This document shows positions 53,774 through 63,907 of a stretch of 64,000 nucleotides of DNA, piece after piece. Origin of the DNA: Aeromicrobium sp. Leaf350 (GTDB lineage Bacteria > Actinomycetota > Actinomycetes > Propionibacteriales > Nocardioidaceae). The stretch spans positions 310,001 through 374,000 of the forward strand of contig NZ_CAKASL010000002.1 in assembly GCF_916858655.1 (NCBI RefSeq). Direction: 5' to 3'. The stretch's first letter is position 1. Each line of letters starts with the position of its first letter. A model generated the notes under the pieces. It saw only the letters and a program-made list of their open reading frames with translations, did no database searches and was not told the origin of the DNA. The translations under genes were made by a program, and so were the position numbers.

Positions 53774-55285
53774 GTGGCTGATCTGATGCGTGACCGACCG
53801 CAGGAGTCGCCCCGACGAGACCTGTCCGACCTTCTCCGGACGGTCGATCCGACCGCGACGGCCCCGGCCGGCGTCGAGATCAGCGGCATCAGCCTGGGGA
53901 GCCGCCAGGTCGTGCCCGGGGACCTCTTCGCGGCGCTGCCCGGTGCGCGTGCCCACGGAGCCCGGTTCGCCGCCGACGCGACAGCGGCCGGCGCCGTCGC
54001 CGTCCTCACCGATCCCGCCGGTGCGGCGGAGATCGGCCCGCACGCGACCGAGGTCCCGGTCGTGGTGCTCGACGACCCGCGGGCCGCCCTCGGCCGCCTC
54101 AGCGCGGAGCTCTTCGACCACCCGACCCGGTCGTTCACGTCGCTCGGCGTCACCGGGACCCAGGGCAAGACGACCTCGACCTACCTCGCCGAGGCCGCGG
54201 CGGGCTCGCCGTCGGCCGTGGTCGGCACGATCGGCACCCGCATCCTCGGCCGCCCCGTCGCCTCCTCGCTGACGACGCCAGAGGCGCCCCAGCTGCAGGC
54301 CCTGTTCGCCGTCATGCGCGAGGAGGGCGTGCGCACGTGCGCGATGGAGGTCTCGAGCCACGCGCTGGTCAAGCAGCGCGTCGACGGCTTCGCCTTCGAC
54401 GTGGCCGTGTTCCTCAACCTCGGGCGCGACCACCTGGACTTCCACGTCGACGTCGACGACTACTTCGCGGCCAAGGCGATGCTCTTCACGCCCGAGCACG
54501 CCCGCCGAGGCGTCGTGAACCTCGACGACGAGCACGGACGGAAGCTGGCGCGCACCGCCGGGGTGCCGATGACGACCTACTCGACCGAGGGGTCGCCCGC
54601 CGACTGGCGTGCCGTCAACGTGCGCTCCCACCGGCTCGGGTCCGAGCTGCAGCTCGTGGGTCCGCACGGCGAGGCCGTCGACGTCACCGTGCCGCTGCCG
54701 GGTGCCTTCAACGTCTCGAATGCCGTGGCCGTGCTCGTCGCCCTGGCAGGAGAGGGCCGCGACCTCGACGAGCTGGCCGCAGGGCTCGCGTCGTCGCCGG
54801 GGGTGCCGGGACGCATGGAGCACGTCGAGGCCGGGCAGGACTTCACGGTGGTGGTCGACTACGCCCACAAGCCCGATGCGGTCACCGCGGTCCTGCACGC
54901 CTTGCGGCCGGTCACGGCAGGGCGGCTGATCGTCGTGCTGGGGGCTGGCGGCGACCGCGACGCCGGCAAGCGCCCGATCATGGGTGCGGCCGCTGCCGAG
55001 CTCGCGGACGTCCTGGTCGTGACCGACGACAACCCCCGGTCGGAGGACCCGGCACGCATCCGGCGCGAGGTGCTGGCGGGTGCTGCCGGACCCGCCGAGA
55101 CGATCGAGATCGGGGGCCGGGCCGAGGCCATCGCCCACGCCGTCTCCTTGGCGCGACGCGGCGACACCGTCGTGGTCGCCGGCAAGGGGCACGAGACGGG
55201 GCAGGAGATCGACGGAGTGGTGCACCCCTTCGACGACCGCGAGGTCGTCCGAGCGGTGCTCGAGGGTCGGGGTGGTCCCGCGTGA
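53774..55285 (+). CDS. murE: UDP-MurNAc-tripeptide synthetase MurE
   Basis: This 503-residue Mur ligase adds the third amino acid (usually meso- or LL-DAP here) to UDP-MurNAc-L-Ala-D-Glu. The ATP loop is GVTGTQGKTTSTYLAEA and further Mur motifs are EVSSHALVKQRVDGF, NLGRDHLDFH and a DNPRSEDPARIR segment, the DAP-recognising DNPR motif. The GTG start fits the promoter 6 nt upstream; an ATG 12 bp later is in frame. It overlaps murF by GTGA. Confidence 0.96.
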   Translation: MADLMRDRPQESPRRDLSDLLRTVDPTATAPAGVEISGISLGSRQVVPGDLFAALPGARAHGARFAADATAAGAVAVLTDPAGAAEIGPHATEVPVVVLDDPRAALGRLSAELFDHPTRSFTSLGVTGTQGKTTSTYLAEAAAGSPSAVVGTIGTRILGRPVASSLTTPEAPQLQALFAVMREEGVRTCAMEVSSHALVKQRVDGFAFDVAVFLNLGRDHLDFHVDVDDYFAAKAMLFTPEHARRGVVNLDDEHGRKLARTAGVPMTTYSTEGSPADWRAVNVRSHRLGSELQLVGPHGEAVDVTVPLPGAFNVSNAVAVLVALAGEGRDLDELAAGLASSPGVPGRMEHVEAGQDFTVVVDYAHKPDAVTAVLHALRPVTAGRLIVVLGAGGDRDAGKRPIMGAAAAELADVLVVTDDNPRSEDPARIRREVLAGAAGPAETIEIGGRAEAIAHAVSLARRGDTVVVAGKGHETGQEIDGVVHPFDDREVVRAVLEGRGGPA

Positions 55286-56643
55286 TCCCGCTGACGATCG
55301 ACGACCTCGCACGCGTCGTCGACGGCCGGGTGGTCGGTGACGGCTCGACCGCCGTCACGGCGCCCGCCGTGATCGACTCCCGCGAAGTGCAGCCGGGCGG
55401 GCTGTTCGCCGCCCTGTCGGGCGAGCACGCCGACGGCCACGACTTCGTCGCCGCGGCGGCCTCGGGCGGCGCGGCCGTGGCCCTCGTCGAGCGCGAGCTC
55501 CCCGGCTCCACGATGCCGCTGGTGGTGGTGAGCGACGTGACGGCCGCGCTCGGACGCCTGGCTAGACACGTGCACGACGTCCTGTCGGCCGGCGGGCTGA
55601 CGACAATCGCCCTGACCGGCTCGGCCGGCAAGACCAGCACCAAGGACCTGCTGGCGCACCTCCTGGAGGCCGAGGGCCCCACGGTCGCCCCGCAGGGATC
55701 GTTCAACAACGAGTGGGGCGTGCCGCTGACGGTCCTGCGGGCCACGCCCGCGACGAGGTTCCTGGTCGTCGAGATGGGAGCGCGGGGAATTGGCCACATC
55801 GCGACGCTCTGCGCCATCACCCCGCCCGACGTCGCGGCCGTCCTCAACGTCGGCTCGGCCCACGTCGGGGAGTTCGGCGGCCTCGACGACACGGCGCGCG
55901 CGAAGGGCGAGATCGTCGAGGCGCTCGCGCCGACGGGCACCGCCGTCCTCAACCTCGACGACGTGCGGGTCCGCGCGATGGCTGGCCGCACGAGGGCTCA
56001 CGTCCTCGGCTTCGGCCAGGACCCGACCTCCGACGTCCGGCTCACGAGGCTCGAGCTCGATCCGTCGGGGTTCCCGGCCCTGACGCTCGAGCACGGTGGC
56101 CGCACGGTCGACGTCGTGCTGCCGCAGCTGGGCCTGCACCACGGGGCGAACGCCGCTGCTGCCGTGTCCATGGCCGTCGCGGTCGGCATCGACTTCACCG
56201 TCGCCGCCGAGCGGCTGGCCTCGGCCGCCGCCCGTTCCCCGCACCGCATGGCGCGCCACGTCACCGACGACGGCGTGGTCGTGGTCGACGACGCCTACAA
56301 CGCCAACCCGGAGTCGATGGCCGCCGCCGTCAGCTGGCTCGCCGCTGCGGCGGGGGAGCGCGGTGTCGCCGTCCTCGGACCCATGCTCGAGCTCGGCTCG
56401 GAGTCGGAGGGGCTGCACCGGGCGGTCGGCGAGCTCGCGGCCCGCTCCGGGCTGCGCGCCGTCGTCGCGGTGGGACCCGAGGCGGCGCCCATCGCAGAGG
56501 CCGCAGGCTCCATCGGCACGGTCGTCGCCGACGTCACGGAGGCCGTCAGCCACCTCCGGGCCAGCCTGCGTCGCGGCGACGTGGTGCTCGTGAAAGCATC
56601 GAGGAGCTGCCGTCTGGAGCGCGTCGCCGACGCCCTTCGCTGA
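55282..56643 (+). CDS. murF: UDP-MurNAc-tripeptide D-alanyl-D-alanine ligase MurF
   Basis: MurF adds D-Ala-D-Ala to complete the pentapeptide precursor. The 453-residue protein starts IPLTIDDLARVVDGRVVG. It has TGSAGKTSTKDLLAHLLE (P-loop), FNNEWGVPLTVL, VVEMGARGIGHI, NVGSAHVGEFG and VDDAYNANPESMAAAV. It begins with GTG in a 4-bp overlap with murE. A 69-bp gap separates it from mraY. Confidence 0.96.
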   Translation: MIPLTIDDLARVVDGRVVGDGSTAVTAPAVIDSREVQPGGLFAALSGEHADGHDFVAAAASGGAAVALVERELPGSTMPLVVVSDVTAALGRLARHVHDVLSAGGLTTIALTGSAGKTSTKDLLAHLLEAEGPTVAPQGSFNNEWGVPLTVLRATPATRFLVVEMGARGIGHIATLCAITPPDVAAVLNVGSAHVGEFGGLDDTARAKGEIVEALAPTGTAVLNLDDVRVRAMAGRTRAHVLGFGQDPTSDVRLTRLELDPSGFPALTLEHGGRTVDVVLPQLGLHHGANAAAAVSMAVAVGIDFTVAAERLASAAARSPHRMARHVTDDGVVVVDDAYNANPESMAAAVSWLAAAAGERGVAVLGPMLELGSESEGLHRAVGELAARSGLRAVVAVGPEAAPIAEAAGSIGTVVADVTEAVSHLRASLRRGDVVLVKASRSCRLERVADALR

Positions 56644-56712
56644 CGGACCCGGCATACTGCCTGGGGACCACTGGACCTGCTTGTCGCTCGATCGAGAGGA
56701 ACACCACCCCCG

Positions 56713-57777
56713 ATGCTGGCCATCCTGATCGCCGGAGCCGTCGCGCTGATGAGCACGCTGCTCGGCACGCGCCTGGCCATCAAGGTGCTGGTCTCCAAGG
56801 GCTACGGGCAGCTGATCCGCGACGACGGACCCACCTCGCACCACGTCAAGCGCGGCACGCCGACCATGGGTGGCCTCGTCATCATCGTGGGCGTCGTGCT
56901 CGGCTACGCCGCCGGACGCCTCCAGGTCGGCAACGTGCCCAGTGCCTCCGCGCTGCTGCTGCTCTTCCTGTTCGTCGGGCTCGGTGCCATCGGCTTCCTC
57001 GACGACTACATCAAGATCTCGCGCCAGCGCAGCCTCGGGCTCCGCAGCAAGGCCAAGATGATCGGTCAGGTGGCGGTCGGCCTGGTCTTCGCGCTCCTCG
57101 CGATCCGGTTCGAGAACGAGGACGGCGACACGCCGATCACCCACGCGATCAGCTTCACGCGCGACCTCGCCGGCTGGGAGCTGCCGACCGTGCTGCTCGT
57201 CGTGTGGGTGCTGATCCTGATCGCGGGCACCAGCAACGGCGTCAACCTGACCGACGGGCTCGACGGCCTCGCGACCGGGGCGTCCGTCATGGTGTTCGGC
57301 GCGTTCGTGCTCATCAACATCTGGCAGTTCAACCAGAGCTGCGCGATCGAGGGCGGCGCGAAGTGTTACGACGTCCGTGACCCCCTCGACCTCGCGATCG
57401 TCGCGTCGGCCCTCACGGGAGCCTGTTTCGGCTTCCTGTGGTGGAACACCTCGCCCGCCAAGATCTTCATGGGCGACACCGGTTCGCTCTCGCTCGGCGG
57501 CGCGATGGCCGGCTTCGCGCTGATGACCCGCACCGAGCTCCTGCTCGTCGTGCTCGGCGGCCTGTTCGTCATCATCACGGCCTCGGTGATCCTGCAGGTG
57601 GGGTACTTCAAGCTCTCCGGCGGCAAACGGATCTTCAGGATGGCTCCGTTGCAGCACCACTTCGAGCTGCTGGGCTGGGCCGAGATCACGATCGTGGTGC
57701 GATTCTGGCTCATCAGCGGCCTGTGCGTCGCGACGGGCCTCGGCATCTTCTACTGGGAATGGGTCACCGGACTGTGA
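56713..57777 (+). CDS. mraY: Phospho-MurNAc-pentapeptide transferase MraY
   Basis: MraY links phospho-MurNAc-pentapeptide to undecaprenyl phosphate, giving lipid I. The 354-residue protein has ten helices. Signatures are [47 protein letters not shown] and [12 protein letters not shown], with [14 protein letters not shown] near the end. The last bases overlap the murD start (GTGA). Confidence 0.97.
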   Translation: MLAILIAGAVALMSTLLGTRLAIKVLVSKGYGQLIRDDGPTSHHVKRGTPTMGGLVIIVGVVLGYAAGRLQVGNVPSASALLLLFLFVGLGAIGFLDDYIKISRQRSLGLRSKAKMIGQVAVGLVFALLAIRFENEDGDTPITHAISFTRDLAGWELPTVLLVVWVLILIAGTSNGVNLTDGLDGLATGASVMVFGAFVLINIWQFNQSCAIEGGAKCYDVRDPLDLAIVASALTGACFGFLWWNTSPAKIFMGDTGSLSLGGAMAGFALMTRTELLLVVLGGLFVIITASVILQVGYFKLSGGKRIFRMAPLQHHFELLGWAEITIVVRFWLISGLCVATGLGIFYWEWVTGL

Positions 57778-59240
57778 GCCTCGTTCCCCGCAAGGACCCC
57801 CGGACGCTCGGCCGGGAGTCCTCCTGGTCCGGCGTGCGCGCCGTCGTGACGGGGCTCGGTGCCAGCGGGTACGCGGCGGCCGACACGCTGCAGCACCTGG
57901 GTGCCGACGTCGTCGTGGTCGACCACGCGGTGCCTGAGGGCCGGCAGCGCGAGCAGGCCACGCTGCTGGAGATCCTCGGCGTCGACGTGCGCATGGGCCC
58001 GGACGCCGGGGTGACGTTCGGCGACGTCGACCTGGTGGTGACCTCGCCCGGCTGGCCGCCGTCGAGCCCCCTGCTCGTCGAGGCGGCGGCCCACGACGTC
58101 CCGGTCTGGGGCGAGGTGGAGCTGGCCTGGCGGCTGCGCGGACCCGGGGCCGCACCGTGGCTCGCCGTCACGGGCACCAACGGCAAGACCACCACGGTGC
58201 AGATGCTGAACGCGATCCTGCTGGCCGAGGGGCTGCGCAGCGACGCCGTCGGCAACGTCGGCCGCCCCGTCCTCGAGGCCGTGATGGACCCCGAGCCGTA
58301 CGACGTCCTCGCGGTCGAGCTGTCGAGCTACCAGCTCCACTGGAGCTCGTCGATCTCGTGCGAGGCCTCCGTCGTGCTGAACGTCGAGCCCGACCACCTG
58401 GACTGGCACGGCGACGAGCAGGCCTACGCGGCCGCGAAGGGCCGCATCTACGAGAACACGCAGGTCGCCTGCGTCTACAACGCCCAGGACCCGGTCACCG
58501 AGCAGCTCGTGATGGACGCCGAGGTCGTGGAGGGCTGCCGCGCCGTCGGCTTCACCCTCGCGATGCCCGGCCCGAGCATGATCGGGCTCGTCGAGGACGT
58601 CATCGCCGACCGCGCGTTCGTCGAGGACCGCCACACGAGCGCCGCCGAGATCGGCACCCTCGCCGACCTGGAGCGGGACGGGGTCCCCGCGGCCCCGCAC
58701 GTCGTCGCGGACGCCCTGGCCGCCGCGGCCCTGGCGCGCGCCCACGGCGTGTCGCAGCGCGCCGTGCGCGACGGTCTCCGGGCCTTCCGGCTCGACGCGC
58801 ACCGCATGGCGTTCGTGACCGAGGCCGACGGAGTCCGCTGGATCGACGACTCCAAGGCCACCAACGTCTCCGCGGCCCGTGCGGCGATCCGCTCGAGCGA
58901 CGACGTCGTCTGGGTCGCGGGCGGACTCGCGAAGGGAGCCACGTTCGACGAGCTCGTGCTCGACGTGGCCGACCGCCTGCGGGGCGTCGTGCTCATCGGC
59001 CGCGACCGCGAGCTCATCGCCGAGGCCCTGCGGCGACACGCGCCCGATGTGCCCGTGATCGAGGTCGAGAGCGTAGAGACTGACCTCATGGACGCGGTCG
59101 CCCGGGCTGCGGCGTCGCTCGCCCGCGAGGGCGACACGGTGCTGCTGGCCCCCGCGTGCGCGTCCATGGACCAGTTCCGCAGCTACGCCCACCGCGGTGA
59201 AGCGTTCGCTGCGGCCGCCAGGCGCCTCACCCGCTCCTGA
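57774..59240 (+). CDS. murD: UDP-MurNAc-L-alanine:D-glutamate ligase MurD
   Basis: This 488-residue Mur ligase adds D-Glu to UDP-MurNAc-L-Ala. It has an N-terminal Rossmann-like domain ([16 protein letters not shown]), the P-loop [36 protein letters not shown] and [32 protein letters not shown] lies at the end. The GTG start overlaps mraY by 4 bp. Slightly longer than Gram-negative MurD, mainly at the N-terminus. Confidence 0.96.
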   Translation: MSLVPRKDPRTLGRESSWSGVRAVVTGLGASGYAAADTLQHLGADVVVVDHAVPEGRQREQATLLEILGVDVRMGPDAGVTFGDVDLVVTSPGWPPSSPLLVEAAAHDVPVWGEVELAWRLRGPGAAPWLAVTGTNGKTTTVQMLNAILLAEGLRSDAVGNVGRPVLEAVMDPEPYDVLAVELSSYQLHWSSSISCEASVVLNVEPDHLDWHGDEQAYAAAKGRIYENTQVACVYNAQDPVTEQLVMDAEVVEGCRAVGFTLAMPGPSMIGLVEDVIADRAFVEDRHTSAAEIGTLADLERDGVPAAPHVVADALAAAALARAHGVSQRAVRDGLRAFRLDAHRMAFVTEADGVRWIDDSKATNVSAARAAIRSSDDVVWVAGGLAKGATFDELVLDVADRLRGVVLIGRDRELIAEALRRHAPDVPVIEVESVETDLMDAVARAAASLAREGDTVLLAPACASMDQFRSYAHRGEAFAAAARRLTRS

Positions 59241-59304
59241 CCGGACCTGGACCGCACCCTTCCCCACGCACCCCGCCTGAAGCGCGCACCAGGAGCAGCA
59301 CCTC

Positions 59305-60501
59305 GTGAGCACCTCCACCGAACGTCGGCCCGCCGAGGCCCTGCGTCGTGTGCTGGAGCGTCCGCTCGCGTCGTACCAGCTCGTGCTCGGTGCCTCGGCG
59401 CTGCTCGTCGGGCTCGGCCTGGTCATGGTGCTGAGCTCGAGCTCGGTGCTGGCCTACCGCTCGGGTGGCAACTCCTACGGCATCGTCATCAAGCAGGGGC
59501 TGTTCGCGGTCCTCGGGCTCGGCGGGGCGTACATCGCCCTGAAGATGCCGCTGGCAGTCATCAAGAAGCTGGCGACGATCCTGCTCGTGGCCGTGCTGGG
59601 TCTCATGCTGCTGACCCTCGTGCCGGGCATCGGCGTCGAGGTCGGCGGCAACCGCAACTGGCTGCCGCTGGTCGGGGGCTTCCGGCTCCAGCCGTCGGAG
59701 TTCGCGAAGCTCGCCCTGATCATCTGGATCTCGGCGCTCTACGCCAACCGGCAGAAGGCGCTGCACGGTCGCCGCTCGACCCACGCGATGCTGATGCCGG
59801 TCCTGCCCGTGGCCGGCTTCGTCGCCGGCCTGGTGGTCCTGCAGAAGGACCTCGGCACCGCGCTCGTGCTGTTCGCCGTGATCTTCGGGATGCTCCTGGC
59901 GGTCGGGCTGCCGCGCAAGCTCGTCGCGAGCGGTGTCGCCCTGCTCGGCGTGGCCCTGGTCCTGCTGGTCGCCACGGCGCCGCACCGCATGGACCGCCTC
60001 ATGAACTTCCTCGACCCGATGTCCGACCCCGATCGCACGGGCTACCAGGCCATCCACTCCATGATGGCGCTCGCCACGGGCGGCTTCTGGGGCGTCGGCC
60101 TCGGTGGCAGCCGCCAGAAGTGGGGCGCCCTGCCCAACGCGCACACCGACTTCATCCTGGCGGTCGTGGGCGAGGAGCTCGGCCTGTTCGGCACCCTCAT
60201 CGTGCTGATCCTCTTCGTCGTGCTCGTCGTCACCGGGGTCCGCATCGCGCTGCGCACCAAGGACCAGTTCGCGCACTACCTCGCGATCGGCATCACGGTG
60301 TGGATCAGCGTCCAGGCCGCGATCAACATCGGCATGGTCCTCGGCCTGCTGCCCGTCATCGGCATCACGCTGCCCCTGATGTCGTACGGCGGGTCGAGCC
60401 TGCTCGTCACGATGACCGCACTCGGCCTGCTGGCCAGGTGCGCCCTGACCGAACCGGGCGCCGAGCGCGCCCTCGCCTCACGACAGCGGAAGGCACGATG
60501 A
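59305..60501 (+). CDS. ftsW: Septal peptidoglycan polymerase FtsW
   Basis: This 398-residue SEDS-family glycosyltransferase has ten helices and works with FtsI at the septum. Signatures are GNRNWLPLVGGFRLQPSEFAK (noted as a landmark near residue 130), ALMATGGFWGVGLGGSRQK in variant form, AHTDFILAVVGEELG and LPLMSYGGSSL. The GTG start has AGGAG upstream. Its TGA overlaps the ATG of the second 27-codon insertion ORF. The encoded partner FtsI is in the same cluster. Confidence 0.96.
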   Translation: MSTSTERRPAEALRRVLERPLASYQLVLGASALLVGLGLVMVLSSSSVLAYRSGGNSYGIVIKQGLFAVLGLGGAYIALKMPLAVIKKLATILLVAVLGLMLLTLVPGIGVEVGGNRNWLPLVGGFRLQPSEFAKLALIIWISALYANRQKALHGRRSTHAMLMPVLPVAGFVAGLVVLQKDLGTALVLFAVIFGMLLAVGLPRKLVASGVALLGVALVLLVATAPHRMDRLMNFLDPMSDPDRTGYQAIHSMMALATGGFWGVGLGGSRQKWGALPNAHTDFILAVVGEELGLFGTLIVLILFVVLVVTGVRIALRTKDQFAHYLAIGITVWISVQAAINIGMVLGLLPVIGITLPLMSYGGSSLLVTMTALGLLARCALTEPGAERALASRQRKAR

Positions 60502-60581
60502 ACGAGCGCCAGCGAGTGAACCATCGGATTGTCAGCGTGATGGCTCCGTATCGTTGCTGTTTCACGGGGGCGGCACGATGA
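60498..60581 (+). mobile_element. 80-bp MIRU-like insertion with 27-codon ORF, copy 2 (ftsW/murG junction)
   Basis: ATG at 60498 overlaps the ftsW stop and the ORF's TGA overlaps the murG ATG at 60578, 80 bp later. The peptide begins MNERQRVN. GGCACGATGA flanks it at 60492-60501 and 60572-60581. The shared core with copy 1 is GAGCGCCAGCGAGTGAAC. Downstream of the core the two copies differ, yet both keep the frame open for 28 codons. Confidence 0.8.
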
Positions 60582-61666
60582 CCCTCAAGGTCCTGCTCGC
60601 CGGCGGTGGAACCGCCGGACACACCTCGCCCCTGCTCGCGACCGCGGAGGTGCTGCGCGAGTCCGGGGCGGAGGTCACGTGCCTCGGCACGCCGCGCGGT
60701 CTCGAGGTCACGCTGATCCCGCAGGCCGGCTACCCGCTCGAGCTCGTCCCGCCCGTGCCGCTGCCGCGCAAGCCCGGGGCCGACCTGGCGAAGGTGCCGG
60801 TCCGCCTGCGCCGCTCCGTGGCTGCCGCGCGCGAGATCATCGAGCGCGTGCAGCCCGACGTCGTGTGCGGGTTCGGCGGCTACGTGTCCGTCCCGGCCTA
60901 CCTCGCTGCGCGCAAGCGCGTGCCGATCGTCGTGCACGAGGGCAACGCCCGGCCCGGCATCGCGAACAAGCTCGGTGCCCGCTTCACGACCCACGTCGCG
61001 ACCAGCTTCCCCGACACGCACCTGCCGCACGCGAGGCTCATCGGCCTGCCGATCCGCCGGTTGATCTCGCAGCTCGACCGTGCCGCCCTGCGGGCCGAGG
61101 CCCGCGAGTTCTTCGGTCTCGACCCCGACCGCCCGACGCTGCTCGTGACCGGAGGGTCGCAGGGTGCCCGTCGCATCAACCTCGCGGTCTCCGGTGCTGC
61201 CCGCGAGCTCGCCGCGGCGGGCATCCAGGTGCTGCACGTGGCCGGTCGCGTCGAGGAGGCGCTGCCCGACCGCCGCGACGGCGACGCGCCGTACGTCGTC
61301 GAGGGCTTCGTCGACCGCATGGACCTCGCCTATGCGGCGGCCGACTTCATCGTGTGCCGCGCCGGAGCCAACACCGTCACGGAGGTCGCGGTCACGGGCC
61401 TGCCCGCCGCATTCGTCCCCCTGCCGATCGGCAACGGCGAGCAGGCCGTCAACGCCCACCCCGTCGTGCAGGCCGGCGGCGCCCTCCTGATCGACGACGA
61501 GGCCTTCACGTCGCGCTGGGTCGAGCAGGTCGTCGTGCCGCTGCTGAGCGACCACGACCGCCTGGCGACCATGAGCGACGCCGCCCAGCACGAGCTCCCG
61601 CGCGACGCCGACCGTCGCCTGGCCGAGATGGTGCTCGCCGCCGGGTCGTCGGCCGGGATCCCCTGA
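60578..61666 (+). CDS. murG: UDP-GlcNAc:lipid I GlcNAc transferase MurG
   Basis: MurG makes lipid II from lipid I at the inner membrane face. The 362-residue GT-B protein begins LKVLLAGGGTAGHTSPLLA. It has VVCGFGGYVSVPAYLAA, VHEGNARPGIANK, LLVTGGSQGARRIN, CRAGANTVTEVA and a C-terminal GNGEQAVNA contact. The start overlaps the inserted small ORF; the stop overlaps murC as TGATG. Confidence 0.97.
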   Translation: MTLKVLLAGGGTAGHTSPLLATAEVLRESGAEVTCLGTPRGLEVTLIPQAGYPLELVPPVPLPRKPGADLAKVPVRLRRSVAAAREIIERVQPDVVCGFGGYVSVPAYLAARKRVPIVVHEGNARPGIANKLGARFTTHVATSFPDTHLPHARLIGLPIRRLISQLDRAALRAEAREFFGLDPDRPTLLVTGGSQGARRINLAVSGAARELAAAGIQVLHVAGRVEEALPDRRDGDAPYVVEGFVDRMDLAYAAADFIVCRAGANTVTEVAVTGLPAAFVPLPIGNGEQAVNAHPVVQAGGALLIDDEAFTSRWVEQVVVPLLSDHDRLATMSDAAQHELPRDADRRLAEMVLAAGSSAGIP

Positions 61667-63081
61667 TGCGCGTTCCCGTCCCGGAGGTCATCGAGCCCGC
61701 CTCGGCACTCCGCCACGTCCACCTCGTCGGCATCGGCGGCGCCGGTCTGTCCGCGATCGCCCGCCTGCTGCGGCAGCACGGGGTCGAGGTCAGCGGCAGC
61801 GACCAGGCGCGCTCGGCCATCACCCGAGCGCTCTCCGAGGAGGGCATCACGGTGCACCTCGGCCACCGTGCCGAGAACGTCGCCGGCGCCGACACCGTCG
61901 TGGTCTCCACCGCGGTGCGCGAGGACAACCCCGAGGTCGTCGCCGCCCGCGAGGCCGGGGTCCGGCTGTGGCCGCGCTCCGCGGGGCTCGCCTCGCTCAT
62001 GGCGGGGCGCCGCACCACGGCGGTCGCCGGCACGCACGGCAAGACCACCACCACCGCGATGCTCACCTGCGCCCTCCTCGAGGCGGGTGTCGACCCCTCG
62101 TTCGCGATCGGCGCGGAGGTCGCCCGGCTGGGCACCAACGCCCGCCTCGGTGGCGGCCACGACCTGGTGGTCGAGGCCGACGAGTCCGACGGTGCCTTCC
62201 TCGTCTACCGCCCCGCGGGCGCGATCGTCACCAACGTCGACGCCGACCACCTCGACGTCTGGGGCACGCCGGAGGCCTACGCGGGTGCCTTCGAGGAGTT
62301 CGTCGGCACGGTGGGGGAGTTCCTCGTGCTTGACGTCGACGACGAGGGATCCGCCGCGCTGGTCGCGACGGGCACGGCTCGCGGGCTCGACGTCCTCACC
62401 TGCGGCTTCGGCGACCCGGCCGCCGACTGGCACGGCTCGGACCTGCAGATCTCGGCCGCCGGCACGCGTTTCACCGCGACCGGGCCGGGCGGTGCGCGGG
62501 TCGAGGTCGTCCTCGGGGTCGTCGGCGCCCACTACGCCCGCGACGCCCTGCTGGCGCTCGCGACGAGCCACCGGCTCGGTGCCGACCTCCTGGCCTCGGC
62601 CGCGGGCCTCGCCACCTACACAGGCGCGGCGCGGCGCATGCAGCTGCTCGGCGAGGCCGGCGGGGTCCGGGTGTACGACTCGTACGCCCACCACCCCACC
62701 GAGATCGCCGCCGACCTGGCCGCCGCGCGTGCCGTGGCCGGCGACGACCGCCTGGTCGTGGCCTACCAGCCGCACCTCGTGAGCCGCACCCGCATCTTCG
62801 GTCGGGCGATGGGCGCGGCCCTCTCGAGCGCCGACCGCGTGGTGGTCGCCGACCTCTACCTCGCTCGCGAGGATCCCGACCCCGCCGTCACGTCTGCACT
62901 CGTGGTCTCCGCCGTGGTCGGCACTCCCGCCAGCGAGGGCGGGCCGATCGACACGCTCGACACGGTGCTCGTCGACCTGGTGCGACCGGGTGACGTGCTG
63001 CTGACCCTCGGTGCCGGTGACATCACGACGGTCGGGCCGCGCGTGCTCGAGAGGCTCGGCGCCGCCCCCACCGGGGGCTGA
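61666..63081 (+). CDS. murC: UDP-MurNAc:L-alanine ligase MurC
   Basis: MurC adds the first amino acid of the stem peptide. The 471-residue protein starts with HVHLVGIGGAGLSAIARLL and has GTHGKTTTTAMLTCAL (P-loop). EADESDGAFLVYRP and NVDADHLDVWG are conserved, and YDSYAHHPTEIAADL occurs in the C-terminal domain. It is translationally coupled to murG. No ddl lies beside it. The next gene, ftsQ, is 5 bp downstream. Confidence 0.97.
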   Translation: MRVPVPEVIEPASALRHVHLVGIGGAGLSAIARLLRQHGVEVSGSDQARSAITRALSEEGITVHLGHRAENVAGADTVVVSTAVREDNPEVVAAREAGVRLWPRSAGLASLMAGRRTTAVAGTHGKTTTTAMLTCALLEAGVDPSFAIGAEVARLGTNARLGGGHDLVVEADESDGAFLVYRPAGAIVTNVDADHLDVWGTPEAYAGAFEEFVGTVGEFLVLDVDDEGSAALVATGTARGLDVLTCGFGDPAADWHGSDLQISAAGTRFTATGPGGARVEVVLGVVGAHYARDALLALATSHRLGADLLASAAGLATYTGAARRMQLLGEAGGVRVYDSYAHHPTEIAADLAAARAVAGDDRLVVAYQPHLVSRTRIFGRAMGAALSSADRVVVADLYLAREDPDPAVTSALVVSAVVGTPASEGGPIDTLDTVLVDLVRPGDVLLTLGAGDITTVGPRVLERLGAAPTGG

Positions 63082-63086
63082 CGCCG

Positions 63087-63818
63087 ATGTCCGACACCCG
63101 AGGCCTGTTCGGCCGGAGCCGCCGACAGGCGCGCCTGCACCGCGCGGTGCGCGTGCTGATCGTGCTCGTCGTGCTGCTGGTCCTCGGAGCCGGTGCGTGG
63201 GTGGTCGCGTTCTCGTCGCTCCTCGCGGCCGACGAGGTGGAGGTCACGGGCACCGAGCAGCTCAGCGAGGCCGAGGTCGAGGCCGCCGCCGACGTCCCGC
63301 TCGGCCGGCCGCTGGCGCGCCTCGACCTCGACGCGATCGAGGAGCGGGTGCGAACCCTGACCATGGTCGAGTCCGCGGAGGTCTCGCGCTCGTGGCCCGG
63401 GACCGTGACGATCCGCGTCACCGAGCGCACGGCCGTGGCCTGGATCGAGGCGCAGGGCGAGATCCGGGGCGTCGACCGCTTCGGAGCCGACTTCCGGTCG
63501 TTCGACGAGCCGCCCCAGCTCACCGAGATCCGCATCGAGACCAACGACCCGCGCGACCGCCAGCAGTCGCTGGAGGGTCTCGGGTCGGTCGTCTCGACCT
63601 TGCGGGAGAAGGCGCCCGACCTGCTGGCCCAGGTCGCGTACGGCGAGGCCGAGAGCCAGGACTCCGTGACGCTGCACCTCCTGGACGGTCGCAGCGTGCG
63701 GTGGGGGAGCTCGGAGGACTCCGAGCGCAAGCTCGAGGTCATCACGGCCCTGCTGGCGTCGGTGCAGGCCACCGAGTACGACGTCAGCGCCCCCGAGCAG
63801 CCCACCACGCGCGAGTGA
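63087..63818 (+). CDS. ftsQ: Cell division protein FtsQ (DivIB)
   Basis: This 243-residue bitopic division protein has a short basic N-terminus, one transmembrane helix (VLIVLVVLLVLGAGAWVVAF, about 29-48), a POTRA domain (LLAADEVEVTGTEQLSEAEV...) and the FtsQ beta domain (SRSWPGTVTIRVTERTAVAW). It scaffolds FtsL and the septal synthases. The stop lies 181 bp from the window end, in the leader of the next gene, which by dcw order should be ftsZ. Confidence 0.94.
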   Translation: MSDTRGLFGRSRRQARLHRAVRVLIVLVVLLVLGAGAWVVAFSSLLAADEVEVTGTEQLSEAEVEAAADVPLGRPLARLDLDAIEERVRTLTMVESAEVSRSWPGTVTIRVTERTAVAWIEAQGEIRGVDRFGADFRSFDEPPQLTEIRIETNDPRDRQQSLEGLGSVVSTLREKAPDLLAQVAYGEAESQDSVTLHLLDGRSVRWGSSEDSERKLEVITALLASVQATEYDVSAPEQPTTRE

Positions 63819-63907
63819 GACGCAGACCCGCCAATCAGCGTGGGAGTGCTCGGCGTGTCGTCCCGATGCGGTCAGGCGCAGACACGTACCGTCGGACCAG
63901 CACGAGG

